NCBI RefSeq assembly: GCF_022012475.1
Contig: NZ_JAKLWS010000002.1
Coordinates: 124,001-188,000, forward strand
Source: Rhodohalobacter sulfatireducens
Lineage (GTDB): Bacteria > Bacteroidota > Rhodothermia > Balneolales > Balneolaceae
Direction: 5' to 3'
Length of the DNA: 64,000 bases
The notes beneath the pieces are model-generated. The model searched no databases and was not told the DNA's origin. It saw only the letters and a list, made by a program, of their open reading frames with translations. Numbering within the stretch: position 1 is the stretch's first letter; every line of letters begins with the position of its first letter. Position numbers and translations under genes: made by a program. This document shows, in pieces, positions 55,275-64,000 of the stretch.

Positions 55275-56063
55275 ATGTATAGGTTTTCTGTTTTTGAAAA
55301 GGAATTCAGTTTTCTGGATATCCCGAGCTGCTCAACTTTTAGTTTAATTTTTTTCATTGCGTGTACACTTTCTGCATGTTCTGCATCTCAGCAAACTTCC
55401 GGGGATTCGAATTACGATATCACCAGGCCGGAGAGTACAGATTCAAATCAACGTCTTGAAGAGCTCTACTGGTCTCGAATTGATAGCTCCAAAATGGAGT
55501 TTACTCAGGCGGATGTAGATTTTATGGTCGGTATGATTTCACATCATGCACAAGCGCTGATTATGTCTGACCTGGCTCCCAAAAATAATGCGAGTCCGGC
55601 AATTCAAAGACTTGCATCAAGAATCATCAATGCTCAAAAAGATGAAATTCAATCGATGCAGAAGTGGTTGGGCGACCGAAATCAACCGGTACCGGCCGTT
55701 CAAATTGACGGCTTGATATTAAACATCGTGATGGAGCCAGCAGAAGAAGCAGCATCTTCTCATCAACAAATGTCTCATTCCCATTCGGGCCATTCGGCTA
55801 TGGATCACTCCGGGATGCCGGGGATGCTTACCCAAGAGGAGCTCAATGATTTATCTGAACAGGAAGGGAAAGACTTTGATCGCGCGTTCCTGGAATATAT
55901 GATTGCGCATCATGAAGGAGCCGTGGTTATGGTTGAAAATCTTTTCACCGTAGATGGTGCTGCCCAGGATCAGCAGATATTTCGGTTAGCTTCGGATATC
56001 CAGGCGGATCAAACTACAGAAATTGAACGAATGGAGCTGATGCTCAGGGAAATGAACGAATAA
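55275..56063 (+). CDS. DUF305-family lipoprotein
   Basis: A 262-residue protein whose leader ends in lipobox LSAC (Cys35). Two four-helix DUF305 halves are visible: FMVGMISHHAQALIMSDLA and YMIAHHEGAVVMVENLF, both with the HH pair that is the family hallmark, separated by a Met/His-rich linker (about 160-185, MSHSHSGHSAMDHSGMPGM) that looks metal-binding. The family is often linked to copper or other metals outside the cell. It is 43 bases from the LVIVD gene, forming a two-gene unit with it. Confidence 0.85.
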   Translation: MYRFSVFEKEFSFLDIPSCSTFSLIFFIACTLSACSASQQTSGDSNYDITRPESTDSNQRLEELYWSRIDSSKMEFTQADVDFMVGMISHHAQALIMSDLAPKNNASPAIQRLASRIINAQKDEIQSMQKWLGDRNQPVPAVQIDGLILNIVMEPAEEAASSHQQMSHSHSGHSAMDHSGMPGMLTQEELNDLSEQEGKDFDRAFLEYMIAHHEGAVVMVENLFTVDGAAQDQQIFRLASDIQADQTTEIERMELMLREMNE

Positions 56064-56106
56064 TTCATCTTTAAACAACTAAAAACCAATAAGATAAGCA
56101 CCTTCA

Positions 56107-58119
56107 ATGAAAACGAAGAACCATCTTTTAAGCTTTTATTCAAAAGTTCACAGTAATCCATATCTCAAAATTCTCACCGTATTTATCATATTCGCAGGAT
56201 TGATCAGTTGCTCAACTTCCGGCACTTTTCAAGATGGCGGGCAATCTTCGATTCCTCAATTTTCAGAGGCTAACCGGCCAGACCCTGACCCCAGGGTTGG
56301 TTTAGAACCGGGGGTTTTTGATGCAGAGGAAACCATCTGGAACTTGCAAAAACTCTCATCAACTCCCCCTCCAATCGATTTTATTGGCGGAGTAAACTCT
56401 GATTTAGCTTTCAAAGGAAATTATGTGATCCAGGGAAATTTCAACGGGTTTATGGTTTGGGATATTTCCAATCCGGAATCTCCTGAGCTGGTGGTCGATT
56501 ATCTATGCCCCGCCTCTCAGAGTGATGTGTCCGTTTATGAAGACCTTCTCTTTGTTTCAGGGGAGGGCCTCGAAGGAAGGCTTGACTGTGGTTCACAAGG
56601 AGTTGAAGAGACAGTAAGTGAGGAGCGCCTCCGGGGAATTCGAATTTTCGATATTTCTGATATCAGGAATCCGGAATATATCTCGAATGTACAAACATGC
56701 CGCGGTTCTCATACCCATTCTGTACTGAAAGATCCGGACGATAATGAAAATGTGTATGTATATGTTTCGGGATCAGCTATGGTTCGGCCGGAAGAAGAGT
56801 TGCCGGGCTGCTCAAACTTGATGCCCGATGAGGATCCGAACAGCGCGCTTTTTAGGATAGAGGTCATCCAGGTTCCACTCGACAGTCCCGAGGAGGCGGC
56901 AATTGTAAATTCACCCAGAATATTTGAAAACCTTGAAGAAGCCCCAACCCACGGACTTTCACAAGCAGATATTATGGAGGCAGAAAACAGTGGAAAGTAT
57001 ATAGGTGTTGTAGATGGTGAAAAAAGAATTGTATCTGATCGATATGTAGAACAGTTTTTAAATAATATTGTAGAAGAACGAGGAGGCATGGGAGAGCCAA
57101 CAGCAGCAGACAGTTCCGAATTGCGAGGCCGAATTTCGGAAATGCTTCAGGACGTGGTGGCTGAGCGAGATGATGAAACGGATGGCAGAGGTCCAAATCA
57201 GTGTCACGACATTACGCTTTACCCTGAAATTGGATTGGCCGGCGGAGCATGCGAGGGTTATGGTCTATTGCTTGATATTTCTGATCCTGTAAAACCTGTT
57301 CGGATTGATGCCGTTGCTGATTCTAATTTTGCATACTGGCATTCGGCAACATTTAATAATGACGGCAGTAAAGTTCTCTTTACTGACGAATGGGGTGGAG
57401 GAACACAGCCAAAATGCCGGGTATCCGATCCGATGGAGTGGGGTGCAAATGCAATTTTTACTGTTGAGCAGGATTCCATGGCGTTCAAAAGTTATTTCAA
57501 GATACCGGCCCCGCAAACTTCACAGGAGAATTGTGTAGCTCACAACGGGTCACTCATCCCTATTCCCGGTCGGGATATTATGGTTCAGTCGTGGTACCAG
57601 GGAGGTATCAATATTTTTGATTGGACCGATCCTGAAAACCCCATTGAGATCGCATTTCATGATCGCGGGCCGCTTCATCCGGAGCGATCTGAACTTGGAG
57701 GAAGCTGGTCAGTCTACTGGTATAACGGAAAGATCGTTAACTCTGAAATTGCCCGCGGGTTAGATATTTTTGAGCTCGTACCAAGTGATTTTCTGACTGA
57801 AAACGAGATTGAAGCAGCAAATACAGTGGAGCTCAGTTATTTGAATGCACAGGGTCAACCGAGGTATGAATGGCCTCCAACATTTGTATTGATGCATGCC
57901 TACCTGGATCAACTTGAGCGAAACCGCGAATATGATATGGAATTTATTAACTCTATCAGACAAGGATTGATGGAGGCTGAGCAGGCTGATGATGTGGACA
58001 AGGTATACCTTTTGAATCAACTTGCGAGAAAGTTAGAGATTGAAGCTAACGGTTCAACTAAAAATGGAAAAGCCCGTACCCTGGCTAAAACCATGAAAAG
58101 TATGAGCTCCAGCATCTAA
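56107..58119 (+). CDS. LVIVD-repeat beta-propeller lipoprotein
   Basis: A 670-residue lipoprotein (lipobox LISC, Cys35). LVIVD-type repeats with the pattern G-x-xVWDISNPESPELV recur (about 120, 190, 400, 500, e.g. RIFDISDIRNPEY and LLDISDPVKPVRI), implying a propeller. CHDITLYPEIGLAGGACEG and DEWGGG mark the blades with conserved cysteines and His. A C-terminal helical region (about 600-670) follows. The protein is a regular neighbour of DUF305 genes in related bacteria; the role is unknown. A strong terminator ends the unit. Confidence 0.82.
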   Translation: MKTKNHLLSFYSKVHSNPYLKILTVFIIFAGLISCSTSGTFQDGGQSSIPQFSEANRPDPDPRVGLEPGVFDAEETIWNLQKLSSTPPPIDFIGGVNSDLAFKGNYVIQGNFNGFMVWDISNPESPELVVDYLCPASQSDVSVYEDLLFVSGEGLEGRLDCGSQGVEETVSEERLRGIRIFDISDIRNPEYISNVQTCRGSHTHSVLKDPDDNENVYVYVSGSAMVRPEEELPGCSNLMPDEDPNSALFRIEVIQVPLDSPEEAAIVNSPRIFENLEEAPTHGLSQADIMEAENSGKYIGVVDGEKRIVSDRYVEQFLNNIVEERGGMGEPTAADSSELRGRISEMLQDVVAERDDETDGRGPNQCHDITLYPEIGLAGGACEGYGLLLDISDPVKPVRIDAVADSNFAYWHSATFNNDGSKVLFTDEWGGGTQPKCRVSDPMEWGANAIFTVEQDSMAFKSYFKIPAPQTSQENCVAHNGSLIPIPGRDIMVQSWYQGGINIFDWTDPENPIEIAFHDRGPLHPERSELGGSWSVYWYNGKIVNSEIARGLDIFELVPSDFLTENEIEAANTVELSYLNAQGQPRYEWPPTFVLMHAYLDQLERNREYDMEFINSIRQGLMEAEQADDVDKVYLLNQLARKLEIEANGSTKNGKARTLAKTMKSMSSSI

Positions 58120-58137
58120 AACAATCATTATATTACT

Positions 58138-58171
58138 AGCCGACTCTGAATAACAGGGTCGGCTTTTTTTT
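58138..58171 (+). terminator. Rho-independent terminator after the DUF305/LVIVD unit
   Basis: AGCCGACTCTG (58138-58148) pairs with CAGGGTCGGCT (58154-58164) with one wobble around AATAA, followed by eight T residues. Confidence 0.9.
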
Positions 58172-58206
58172 ATGGATAGCTTACACGGTTTTTATGGCAA
58201 TGTTTT

Positions 58207-59451
58207 ATGGTTGAGCTTTTAATAATAGCGGATGATTTAACCGGGGCCATTGAAACCGGGGTACAGTTAGCGAAACAAGGGATTTCTGCAAGAGTTATTC
58301 ACAATCCAGGTACGGATCTGCATCAATCCTTACAAAAAATAGATTCTACTGTTGTAGTTTATAACACAGAAAGCAGGCATATAGAGCAAAGGTTGGCTGC
58401 TCGAAGAGTAGGACAAGTTGTAAAAATCTCAAGAGAACGAGGAATTAAGCATTTTTATAAGAAAACAGATTCAACGATGCGTGGAAATATTGGTGCCGAA
58501 CTCCAGGCATTTCAGGAGGAAACGGGTCAGAACTCCATTCCATTTATACCTGCTCATCCTAAATTAAAACGCTTCACGAAAGAGGGTTATCACTATATAG
58601 GAGAACAACTTTTACATCAAACAGAGTTTGGTAATGATCCTCTGGAACCAATAGAAATCAGTTTTTTACCCGACTTGCTTCAAAAGCAGACAAATCTAAA
58701 GATCTCTTTGATTTATAAGGCTGGGTATGATTCGCTCCCAAAAATTAATGGAATCCTGGTTTTTGATTGTCAATCAGTAAAAGATTTGGAAAAAATTGCT
58801 ACAGATTTAATAAAAAATAATCTGCATAAATCTATTGCTGGTTCTGCAGCTATGTGTGAATTGACACCGGTTCTTTTCAATCTAAAATCTAAACGATTGA
58901 AACTTCCAGAACTCAATAAACCCACTCTTTTGGTGAATGGAAGTTTGAATAAAATTTCTTTAAATCAGGTGAAATTCGCCCATGAAAAAGGAATAAAAAT
59001 CATCACCTTGCCGGAGCATCTGCTTTCGAGTAAAAATTATAAAAAGGATCCTGATTTCAGGCAAATACTCACTGACATTCATGAGGAGATACAAGCAGGC
59101 AGAAACGTAATTTTGAGTTCATCAGATATCCGGGCTGAACCAAATAATAAGAATAATGATAAAGTTGAATACGAGGTAGTATCAAAACAGATTGGCTCTA
59201 TAATCGCAGAAATTTTCAACGAACTGCATATATCATCACTATTTGTAATTGGAGGTGATACGTTGATGGGAATAATGGATAGGATGAATTGTGATGCTAT
59301 TGCACCGTTAACTGAAATTTTACCCGGGGTTGGCCTTTCGATGGCTTCTGTTAAAAATCAGAGTATTCAAATTCTAACGAAACCCGGTGGATATGGAAAT
59401 AAGGATGTTATCGTACAAACATTCAATGTTATTAAAGAATCAAATCAATGA
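58207..59451 (+). CDS. Four-carbon acid sugar kinase family protein (DtnK/OtnK-like)
   Basis: A cytoplasmic kinase of 414 residues. The N-terminal DUF1537 domain has ADDLTGA at 8-14 and KKTDSTMRGN at 85-94; the C-terminal nucleotide-binding domain has FVIGGDTLMGIMD and LPGVGLS. Characterised members phosphorylate D-threonate, D-erythronate or related acids (EC 2.7.1.219/220 type activity). The stop overlaps the start of the PdxA gene by 4 bases (ATGA). With that neighbour the expected reaction is 4-phosphorylation of a C4 acid followed by oxidation; the exact stereochemistry is not readable. Confidence 0.87.
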   Translation: MVELLIIADDLTGAIETGVQLAKQGISARVIHNPGTDLHQSLQKIDSTVVVYNTESRHIEQRLAARRVGQVVKISRERGIKHFYKKTDSTMRGNIGAELQAFQEETGQNSIPFIPAHPKLKRFTKEGYHYIGEQLLHQTEFGNDPLEPIEISFLPDLLQKQTNLKISLIYKAGYDSLPKINGILVFDCQSVKDLEKIATDLIKNNLHKSIAGSAAMCELTPVLFNLKSKRLKLPELNKPTLLVNGSLNKISLNQVKFAHEKGIKIITLPEHLLSSKNYKKDPDFRQILTDIHEEIQAGRNVILSSSDIRAEPNNKNNDKVEYEVVSKQIGSIIAEIFNELHISSLFVIGGDTLMGIMDRMNCDAIAPLTEILPGVGLSMASVKNQSIQILTKPGGYGNKDVIVQTFNVIKESNQ

Positions 59452-60404
59452 TCGGTATTTCAATTGGCGATGCAAATGGCGTAGGGCCTGAAATTTTATT
59501 GAAAGCTTTTATGAATGAAAAGCTTGGCGGAGATTTTATCGCACTTGGGGACTACTCTGTTTTGAGCTATTGTAATTCACATTTAAAACTGAATGTGAAA
59601 TTGCACAGAATAAAAGATATTCGAGATTACAAACCCGGCTATCTCAATGTGTATGATGTTGGGCTGTTGAGTGAAGGTGACATCTCAATAGGTCAAATTT
59701 CAAAGAAAACCGGGAATGCTTCAATAAAATATGTTGAGTTGGGGACGAAACTTGCACTTGATGGAAAAATTGATGCCTTGGTTACCTTGCCAATCAATAA
59801 AGAAGCAATTCGGCAGACAATTGACGGCTTTTCGGGACATACAGGATTTCTGGCGGATCTGTGCAGCACATCAAATTACACGATGATGCTCGTATCTGAA
59901 AAACTGATTGTAACTCATACATCGACACATCTATCACTGCGTGAAGCGATATCGAAAGTTAAAAAAAAGCGAATTATTGACGTCGCCAAACTTACTGATG
60001 CCGCACTCAAAAAGATGGGTAGATCTGCAAAGATTGCAATTGCCGGTCTCAATCCGCACGCTGGAGAGAATAATTCCTTTGGAAGAGAAGATTCTGAAGA
60101 GATTGTACCTGCAGTAAAAAAATTAAAAGAAGAAGGCTTGGACGTGACCGGACCCATCGCCGCAGACACTGTTTTTTACAGTGCAACAAAAGGCCAATAT
60201 GATGCTGTTGTCTGCATGTATCATGATCAGGGCCATATTCCAATTAAGCTTTTGGATTTTGAAGCGGCGGTTAATGTTACTTTAGGTTTGCCGATGGTAA
60301 GAACTTCTGTCGATCACGGAACCGCATTCGACATTGCATACAAGGGCATTGCATCGACCAAAAGTTTGTGTAATGCATATGATTTAGCCAAGAAACTAAT
60401 TTAA
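59448..60404 (+). CDS. PdxA-type 4-phospho acid-sugar dehydrogenase
   Basis: A 318-residue protein of the PdxA family: [14 protein letters not shown] at the start, [13 protein letters not shown] for the substrate/metal site, AGLNPHAGE with another metal His, and [16 protein letters not shown]. Although homologous to the vitamin B6 enzyme, its coupling to the acid-sugar kinase marks it as the PdxA2 type, oxidising D-threonate- or D-erythronate-4-phosphate with decarboxylation to dihydroxyacetone phosphate. A permease gene follows 13 bases on. The B6 role is the alternative. Confidence 0.87.
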   Translation: MIGISIGDANGVGPEILLKAFMNEKLGGDFIALGDYSVLSYCNSHLKLNVKLHRIKDIRDYKPGYLNVYDVGLLSEGDISIGQISKKTGNASIKYVELGTKLALDGKIDALVTLPINKEAIRQTIDGFSGHTGFLADLCSTSNYTMMLVSEKLIVTHTSTHLSLREAISKVKKKRIIDVAKLTDAALKKMGRSAKIAIAGLNPHAGENNSFGREDSEEIVPAVKKLKEEGLDVTGPIAADTVFYSATKGQYDAVVCMYHDQGHIPIKLLDFEAAVNVTLGLPMVRTSVDHGTAFDIAYKGIASTKSLCNAYDLAKKLI

Positions 60405-60417
60405 TCACCTGCTCAAT

Positions 60418-61359
60418 ATGAAAATTAAAGGAATGATCGAAAAGGTTCCCGGCGGCATGATGGTCATTCCCCTGATATTAGGTACTGTTATAAATAGCTT
60501 TTTCCCCGGTCTTTTAAATATTGGTGGATTCACTACTGCTTTGTTCAAAGATGGCGCCACAGCATTGATTGGAGCTTTTTTATTCTGCATGGGGGCTGGA
60601 ATAAAGTTGAAAGCCGCACCCAAAGTTCTTAAAAAGGGAGTTTCGATTACCTTATCCAAATTTATTGTGGCAATCGGTATTGGTTTAGCCGTGGAAAGTT
60701 TATTTGGAGAAAATGGTTTTTTGGGTTTGTCTGCTCTTGCAATCATTTCTGCTATGAGTAATACAAATGGGGGATTATATGCAGCGCTTGCAGGAGAATA
60801 TGGTGATGAAACAGATGTCGGGGCAATTGCGGTTATATCCATCAATGATGGGCCGTTTTTAACGATGGTAGCCCTTGGTGCAGCCGGGTTGGCAAGTATC
60901 CCATACCTTGCACTTATTGCAGTGATTGCTCCAATACTCATAGGTATGATACTGGGAAACCTGGATGAGGAGTTGCGCAAATTCCTGGTAACAGGCGGGC
61001 CTGTTTTGATACCTTTCTTTGCTTTTGCACTGGGCACCGGACTTGAATTGAACTCATTGATTGATGCAGGAATCCCCGGAATTATATTAGGTATCATAAC
61101 AACGTTTGTAGGAGGGTTCTTTAATGTATTATCTGATAAAGCCGTGGGGGGATCAGGTGTTGCCGGTGCAGCTGCTTCAAGTACAGCAGGAAATGCTGTA
61201 GCTACACCTCACGCTTTGGTCTTAGCTGATCCATCAATGGCTGCATTAGCTGCTATTGCCACACCACTTGTAGCTGCTTCTACGATGACGACAGCTATTT
61301 TAACGCCTCTGTTAACTTGGATGGTCAGTAAAAAATCAGGAAAATTAACTTTGAAATGA
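60418..61359 (+). CDS. 2-keto-3-deoxygluconate permease (KdgT-family) importer
   Basis: A 313-residue inner membrane protein with about ten helices. [42 protein letters not shown] and [19 protein letters not shown] are typical of KdgT. The named substrate of the family is 2-keto-3-deoxygluconate, but the fusion of this gene with the acid-sugar kinase and PdxA genes suggests that it imports the C4 acid handled by them. A 159-base gap with a weak promoter-like motif follows. Confidence 0.88.
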   Translation: MKIKGMIEKVPGGMMVIPLILGTVINSFFPGLLNIGGFTTALFKDGATALIGAFLFCMGAGIKLKAAPKVLKKGVSITLSKFIVAIGIGLAVESLFGENGFLGLSALAIISAMSNTNGGLYAALAGEYGDETDVGAIAVISINDGPFLTMVALGAAGLASIPYLALIAVIAPILIGMILGNLDEELRKFLVTGGPVLIPFFAFALGTGLELNSLIDAGIPGIILGIITTFVGGFFNVLSDKAVGGSGVAGAAASSTAGNAVATPHALVLADPSMAALAAIATPLVAASTMTTAILTPLLTWMVSKKSGKLTLK

Positions 61360-61424
61360 AACCAATATGCAATATTCAATACAGGCTCCATTTTTCATTC
61401 CCGGAGATATGGAAGCTTTTTCGA

Positions 61425-61452
61425 TTTTAGAAGCAGAATAAATTTAGTTTTA
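61425..61452 (+). promoter_or_regulatory. Weak candidate promoter before the Gfo/Idh/MocA gene
   Basis: TTTT (61425-61428), 16 bases, then TAGTTTTA (61445-61452): 7 of 8 matches in the -7 box, poor -33 box, in the 159-base gap after the permease gene. Confidence 0.25.
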
Positions 61453-61518
61453 TCCAATTATTTAAATGAGATTCTTTAAATTTTAGAAAATAGAATTGTT
61501 GATATAAGCTCAAATACC

Positions 61519-62829
61519 ATGAAAGACCATAACCGAAGAGAATTTATAAAACTAACATCATTAGCAGTTGCAGGGAGTATGCTACCGTTAAGTGCGTGCA
61601 GAACACAGGGCGAAATGGCTGCAGCAGGAACCGTTGCAGGAGTAGATCCGGAATACAAGCTTAAACTTGGATTAATTGGAGCAGGCGGGCGGGGTACCGG
61701 TGCTGCAAACCAGGCATTAAATGCAGACCCAAATGTGGAACTAATAGCTGTGGGAGATATCTTTGATGACAAAATGAGCCAATCACTGGAAATTCTAAAC
61801 CAGATTCATGCGGATAAAGTGAATGTGCCGGAGGAGAGACGTTTTATTGGTTTTGATGCATATCAAAAAGTGTTAGACTCCGGAATTGATGTAGTGATTC
61901 TTGCTACTCCGCCAACATTTCGCCCCCTTCATTTAGAAGCTTCGGTGGATGCAGGTGTTCATATTTTTTGTGAAAAACCGGTTGCCGTAGATGCACGCGG
62001 GTATCACCGGGTAATAGATGCTGCCAAAATTGCCGAGCAAAAAAACCTGAATCTTGTATCAGGTTTTTGCTGGAGATATCATAATGCGAAGAAGGCATTA
62101 TTTAATAGAGTATTGAATGGTGAGGTTGGTGATATTACATCCATATATACCACGTATAATACCGGTGAACTATGGTCATTTGATCGAAAGCCCGAATGGT
62201 CAGATGCTGAATATCAGCTTCGAAACTGGATCTACTATACCTGGATTTCAGGTGATCACATCGTTGAGCAGGCAATTCACAGCGTTGATTTTATGATGTG
62301 GGCAATGAATGATGCAACACCGGTGAGCGCGATGGGAACCGGTGGACGACAGGTTCGAACAGATAAAAAGTATGGAAATGTTTATGACCATTTCGGAATA
62401 ACCTATGAATTTGAGGGCGGAGTAAAAGGATTCCATTTTTGCCGACAGCAGCAAAATTGTGAAAACAGTTACCATGCAGAAGTTTTCGGTACAAATGGAC
62501 GTGGGGTAGCTGATGTAACACGAGGTGAGCATTTCATTGAAGGTGATAACAATTGGATTTTTAACGGTGAAGAAAATGACATGTACCAAGCTGAACATGA
62601 TGCTCTATTTTCCGCAATCAGGTCCGGGAATATTATTAACCAGGGAGAACAACTTGCCAATAGTACAATGGCAGGTATTCTTGGCAGAATGGCTGCTTAC
62701 ACCGGCAAACGAATAACATGGAATGAGGCGGTTAACTCCGGTCAGCAGTTATCGCATGATATCGAAAGCTGGAATCACTTTCCCGAGATTAATGGAGTAG
62801 CTATGCCGGGTAAGACATCTATAGTTTAA
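61519..62829 (+). CDS. Exported Gfo/Idh/MocA oxidoreductase with intact EKP, copy C
   Basis: A 436-residue protein with twin-arginine leader (NRREFIKL) and lipobox LSAC (Cys27). GAGGRG at 54-59 binds NAD(P) and EKP at 152-154 carries the catalytic Lys153. SGFCWRYHN, KPEWSDAEYQLRNW and SGDHIVEQAIHSVDFMMW correspond block for block to the exported copies at 43607 and 44996, so the three form one subfamily. Probably a periplasmic sugar or glycoside dehydrogenase with bound cofactor. The TIM-barrel gene follows after 28 bases. Confidence 0.85.
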   Translation: MKDHNRREFIKLTSLAVAGSMLPLSACRTQGEMAAAGTVAGVDPEYKLKLGLIGAGGRGTGAANQALNADPNVELIAVGDIFDDKMSQSLEILNQIHADKVNVPEERRFIGFDAYQKVLDSGIDVVILATPPTFRPLHLEASVDAGVHIFCEKPVAVDARGYHRVIDAAKIAEQKNLNLVSGFCWRYHNAKKALFNRVLNGEVGDITSIYTTYNTGELWSFDRKPEWSDAEYQLRNWIYYTWISGDHIVEQAIHSVDFMMWAMNDATPVSAMGTGGRQVRTDKKYGNVYDHFGITYEFEGGVKGFHFCRQQQNCENSYHAEVFGTNGRGVADVTRGEHFIEGDNNWIFNGEENDMYQAEHDALFSAIRSGNIINQGEQLANSTMAGILGRMAAYTGKRITWNEAVNSGQQLSHDIESWNHFPEINGVAMPGKTSIV

Positions 62830-62857
62830 ATTTCCTGTATAAAATAAATCAGTATCT

Positions 62858-63799
62858 ATGAAAAGAATAGAATTTTTAAAAATGGGGACTGCCGGACTAG
62901 TTGCATTAGGATCCGGTTCTGCTTTCAATACCCTTTCAACTCAGCCACAAAAAGTAAAGAATATATCTATGAACGCACCTCTTAAAAAAGCATACATGCT
63001 TGATACATTTCCTTCAGGCGATGACTACACCGTTTTTGAAAAGTTTCAGATGCTGAAAACTGCTGGATTTCATGGCGTTGAGCCGCCCAGCGGAATGGAT
63101 CGGTCCGAAGTGCTTGATGCAAAAGAGGAAACAGGTCTTGAAATTCCGAGTGTGGTTGTTTCTACCCATTGGAATCATCCACTTTCCAGTCCGGATCAAT
63201 CCGTTAGAAAAGCCGGGTTGGATGGTTTGGAAACTGCTTTATACGACGCCAATGAATTTGGTGCATCGACCATTCTTTTGGTGCCCGGAGTAGTTAATGA
63301 TAACGTCTCTTACCGGGATGTTTACCAGAGATCACAGAGAGAAATTAAAAAAATGCTGCCTCTTGCGGAGGAGTTGGAGATCGTGATAGCGATTGAAAAT
63401 GTATGGAACCAGTTTTTGTTGAGCCCATTGGAAGCAGCCCGATACGTCGACGAATTTGAGTCGCACTGGGTAGGCTGGTATTTCGATATCGGGAACATCA
63501 TGAACTACGGCTGGCCTAGCCAATGGATAGAGGTGTTGGGAGATCGAATTGAGATGATCCATATCAAAGAGTTCAGTCGGCAAAAGAGAGACGATGAGGG
63601 ATTATGGAATGGATTCCAAGTCAACTATTTAGAAGGGGATAACGACTGGCCAAAAATCATGAAAACGCTTCAGAATATTGGATACAGCGGTTACGCTATT
63701 GCTGAGCCGGCATATCGGCCGGATGATATTGCACCGGATGAGTTTCTGCGTGATTATGTCTCCACCAGAATGGACAAGATGATCGGGTATTTACAGTAA
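62858..63799 (+). CDS. Exported sugar phosphate isomerase/epimerase-like TIM barrel
   Basis: A 313-residue AP-endonuclease-2-type TIM barrel with a weak leader (KRIEFLKMGTAGLVALG). Metal-site candidates are visible: AIENVWNQF (Glu), WYFDIGNIMNYG (Asp), MIHIKEF (His and Glu) and AEPAYRP (Glu). It pairs with the exported oxidoreductase directly upstream, as the other TIM barrel at 35014 pairs with its dehydrogenase. Isomerisation, epimerisation or elimination of a keto sugar is likely; exact reaction unknown. Confidence 0.83.
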   Translation: MKRIEFLKMGTAGLVALGSGSAFNTLSTQPQKVKNISMNAPLKKAYMLDTFPSGDDYTVFEKFQMLKTAGFHGVEPPSGMDRSEVLDAKEETGLEIPSVVVSTHWNHPLSSPDQSVRKAGLDGLETALYDANEFGASTILLVPGVVNDNVSYRDVYQRSQREIKKMLPLAEELEIVIAIENVWNQFLLSPLEAARYVDEFESHWVGWYFDIGNIMNYGWPSQWIEVLGDRIEMIHIKEFSRQKRDDEGLWNGFQVNYLEGDNDWPKIMKTLQNIGYSGYAIAEPAYRPDDIAPDEFLRDYVSTRMDKMIGYLQ

Positions 63800-63844
63800 T
63801 TTTTTATCTGATTATTATTTTCCCTCATTGAGCTACGCACAAGT

Positions 63845-64000
63845 ATGAAGATATTCTAGTCTATTCTATTGGCTATACTGGTTTGTTTTTTTGTGGTCAC
63901 CGGATAGCTTTTCTGATGAAAGCGCTTTTTTAATCGATGAAGATCGGTTTAATTCATTGGCTAACAATGCGAATCAAAATTCTCAGAACTGTTTCGATGT
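63845..64000 (+). other. Possible secreted-protein gene with a broken start, running off the right edge
   Basis: ATG 63845 starts MKIF, then a TAG stop, then SILLAILVCFFVVTG in the same frame, which looks like a signal peptide interrupted by a stop, and a second stop at 63905. Another frame is open from 63849 to the window end and reads SPDSFSDESAFLIDEDRF. Either a degenerate gene start or chance; too little is in view to decide. Confidence 0.25.

Noticed and set aside
59448-60404. Calling this gene a vitamin B6 biosynthesis PdxA
   Set aside because: It is coupled by a 4-base overlap to an acid-sugar kinase, which favours the PdxA2 catabolic role.
60405-61097. Minus-strand open frame of 230 codons
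   Set aside because: Antisense to the KdgT permease; its Pro/Ala-rich text is what the permease codons give in reverse.
1-64000. CRISPR arrays, tRNA, rRNA, insertion sequences
   Set aside because: No regular spaced repeats, no cloverleaf with the usual TTC-loop text, no transposase and no terminal inverted repeats were seen.

Overview
The window reads as a chromosomal carbohydrate-use region of a Bacteroidota-type bacterium. Two SusC/SusD pairs, many lipoproteins and Tat-like leaders, TonB-linked import, promoters of the TTG / TAnnTTTG type and moderate-to-low GC all point there. The protein flavour (LVIVD-repeat lipoprotein beside a DUF305 protein, exported Gfo/Idh/MocA-fold proteins) suggests the Balneolota/Rhodothermota side of the group, but that placement is inference. 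I see no rRNA, tRNA, CRISPR array, insertion sequence or prophage, and no recognisable transcription factor.

Layout. 1-3.2 kb: end of a mutarotase-like gene, a class II aldolase-like protein and an FGGY sugar kinase. 3.4-8.8 kb: first SusC/SusD pair, a strong terminator and an orphan lipoprotein. 8.8-9.3 kb: a non-coding stretch with a promoter-like motif, a 24-codon ORF and a terminator. 9.3-20.5 kb: a one-strand run of four GH109-like NAD-binding proteins alternating with three exported amidohydrolases, ending with a GMC oxidoreductase. 20.8-24.9 kb: a tripartite export system (adaptor, MacB-like permease without ATPase, TolC). 24.9-33.7 kb: a CehA/McbA metallohydrolase, a decayed flavin oxidoreductase gene, a GH36-like alpha-galactosidase, a D-lyxose/D-mannose isomerase, a NagX-type membrane acyltransferase, a fourth amidohydrolase and a CBM9-like protein. 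33.8-34.0 kb: a probable small structured RNA. 34.1-38.5 kb (minus strand): PIG-L deacetylase, TIM-barrel isomerase/epimerase, cytoplasmic Gfo/Idh/MocA dehydrogenase, MFS sugar/nucleoside symporter. 38.9-49.7 kb: second SusC/SusD pair, two tandem exported Gfo/Idh/MocA oxidoreductases, three DUF1080 proteins, a second PIG-L deacetylase. 49.7-52.4 kb: SUMF1-fold protein and a Cys-type sulfatase. 52.4-53.3 kb: MntA-HepT toxin-antitoxin pair. 53.5-58.1 kb: gamma-glutamyltransferase, DUF305 lipoprotein, LVIVD lipoprotein. 58.2-63.8 kb: acid-sugar kinase, PdxA-type dehydrogenase, KdgT permease, Gfo/Idh/MocA oxidoreductase and TIM-barrel isomerase.

How the parts may work together. Two non-classical ways of breaking glycosidic bonds seem to be concentrated here. 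The 9-20 kb run carries four proteins that look like GH109 (NAD-dependent glycosidases using transient redox and elimination): they have the Rossmann fold but have lost the EKP lysine of true Gfo/Idh/MocA dehydrogenases. The 34-50 kb block carries EKP-type dehydrogenases with DUF1080 (3-keto-disaccharide hydrolase family) and TIM-barrel proteins, the set expected for oxidation at C3 followed by cleavage of the 3-keto glycoside. SusCD pairs would bring glycans into the periplasm, deacetylases and a sulfatase would trim substituents, and the isomerase, kinase, aldolase and acid-sugar genes would carry products into central metabolism. Substrates cannot be read from the sequence.
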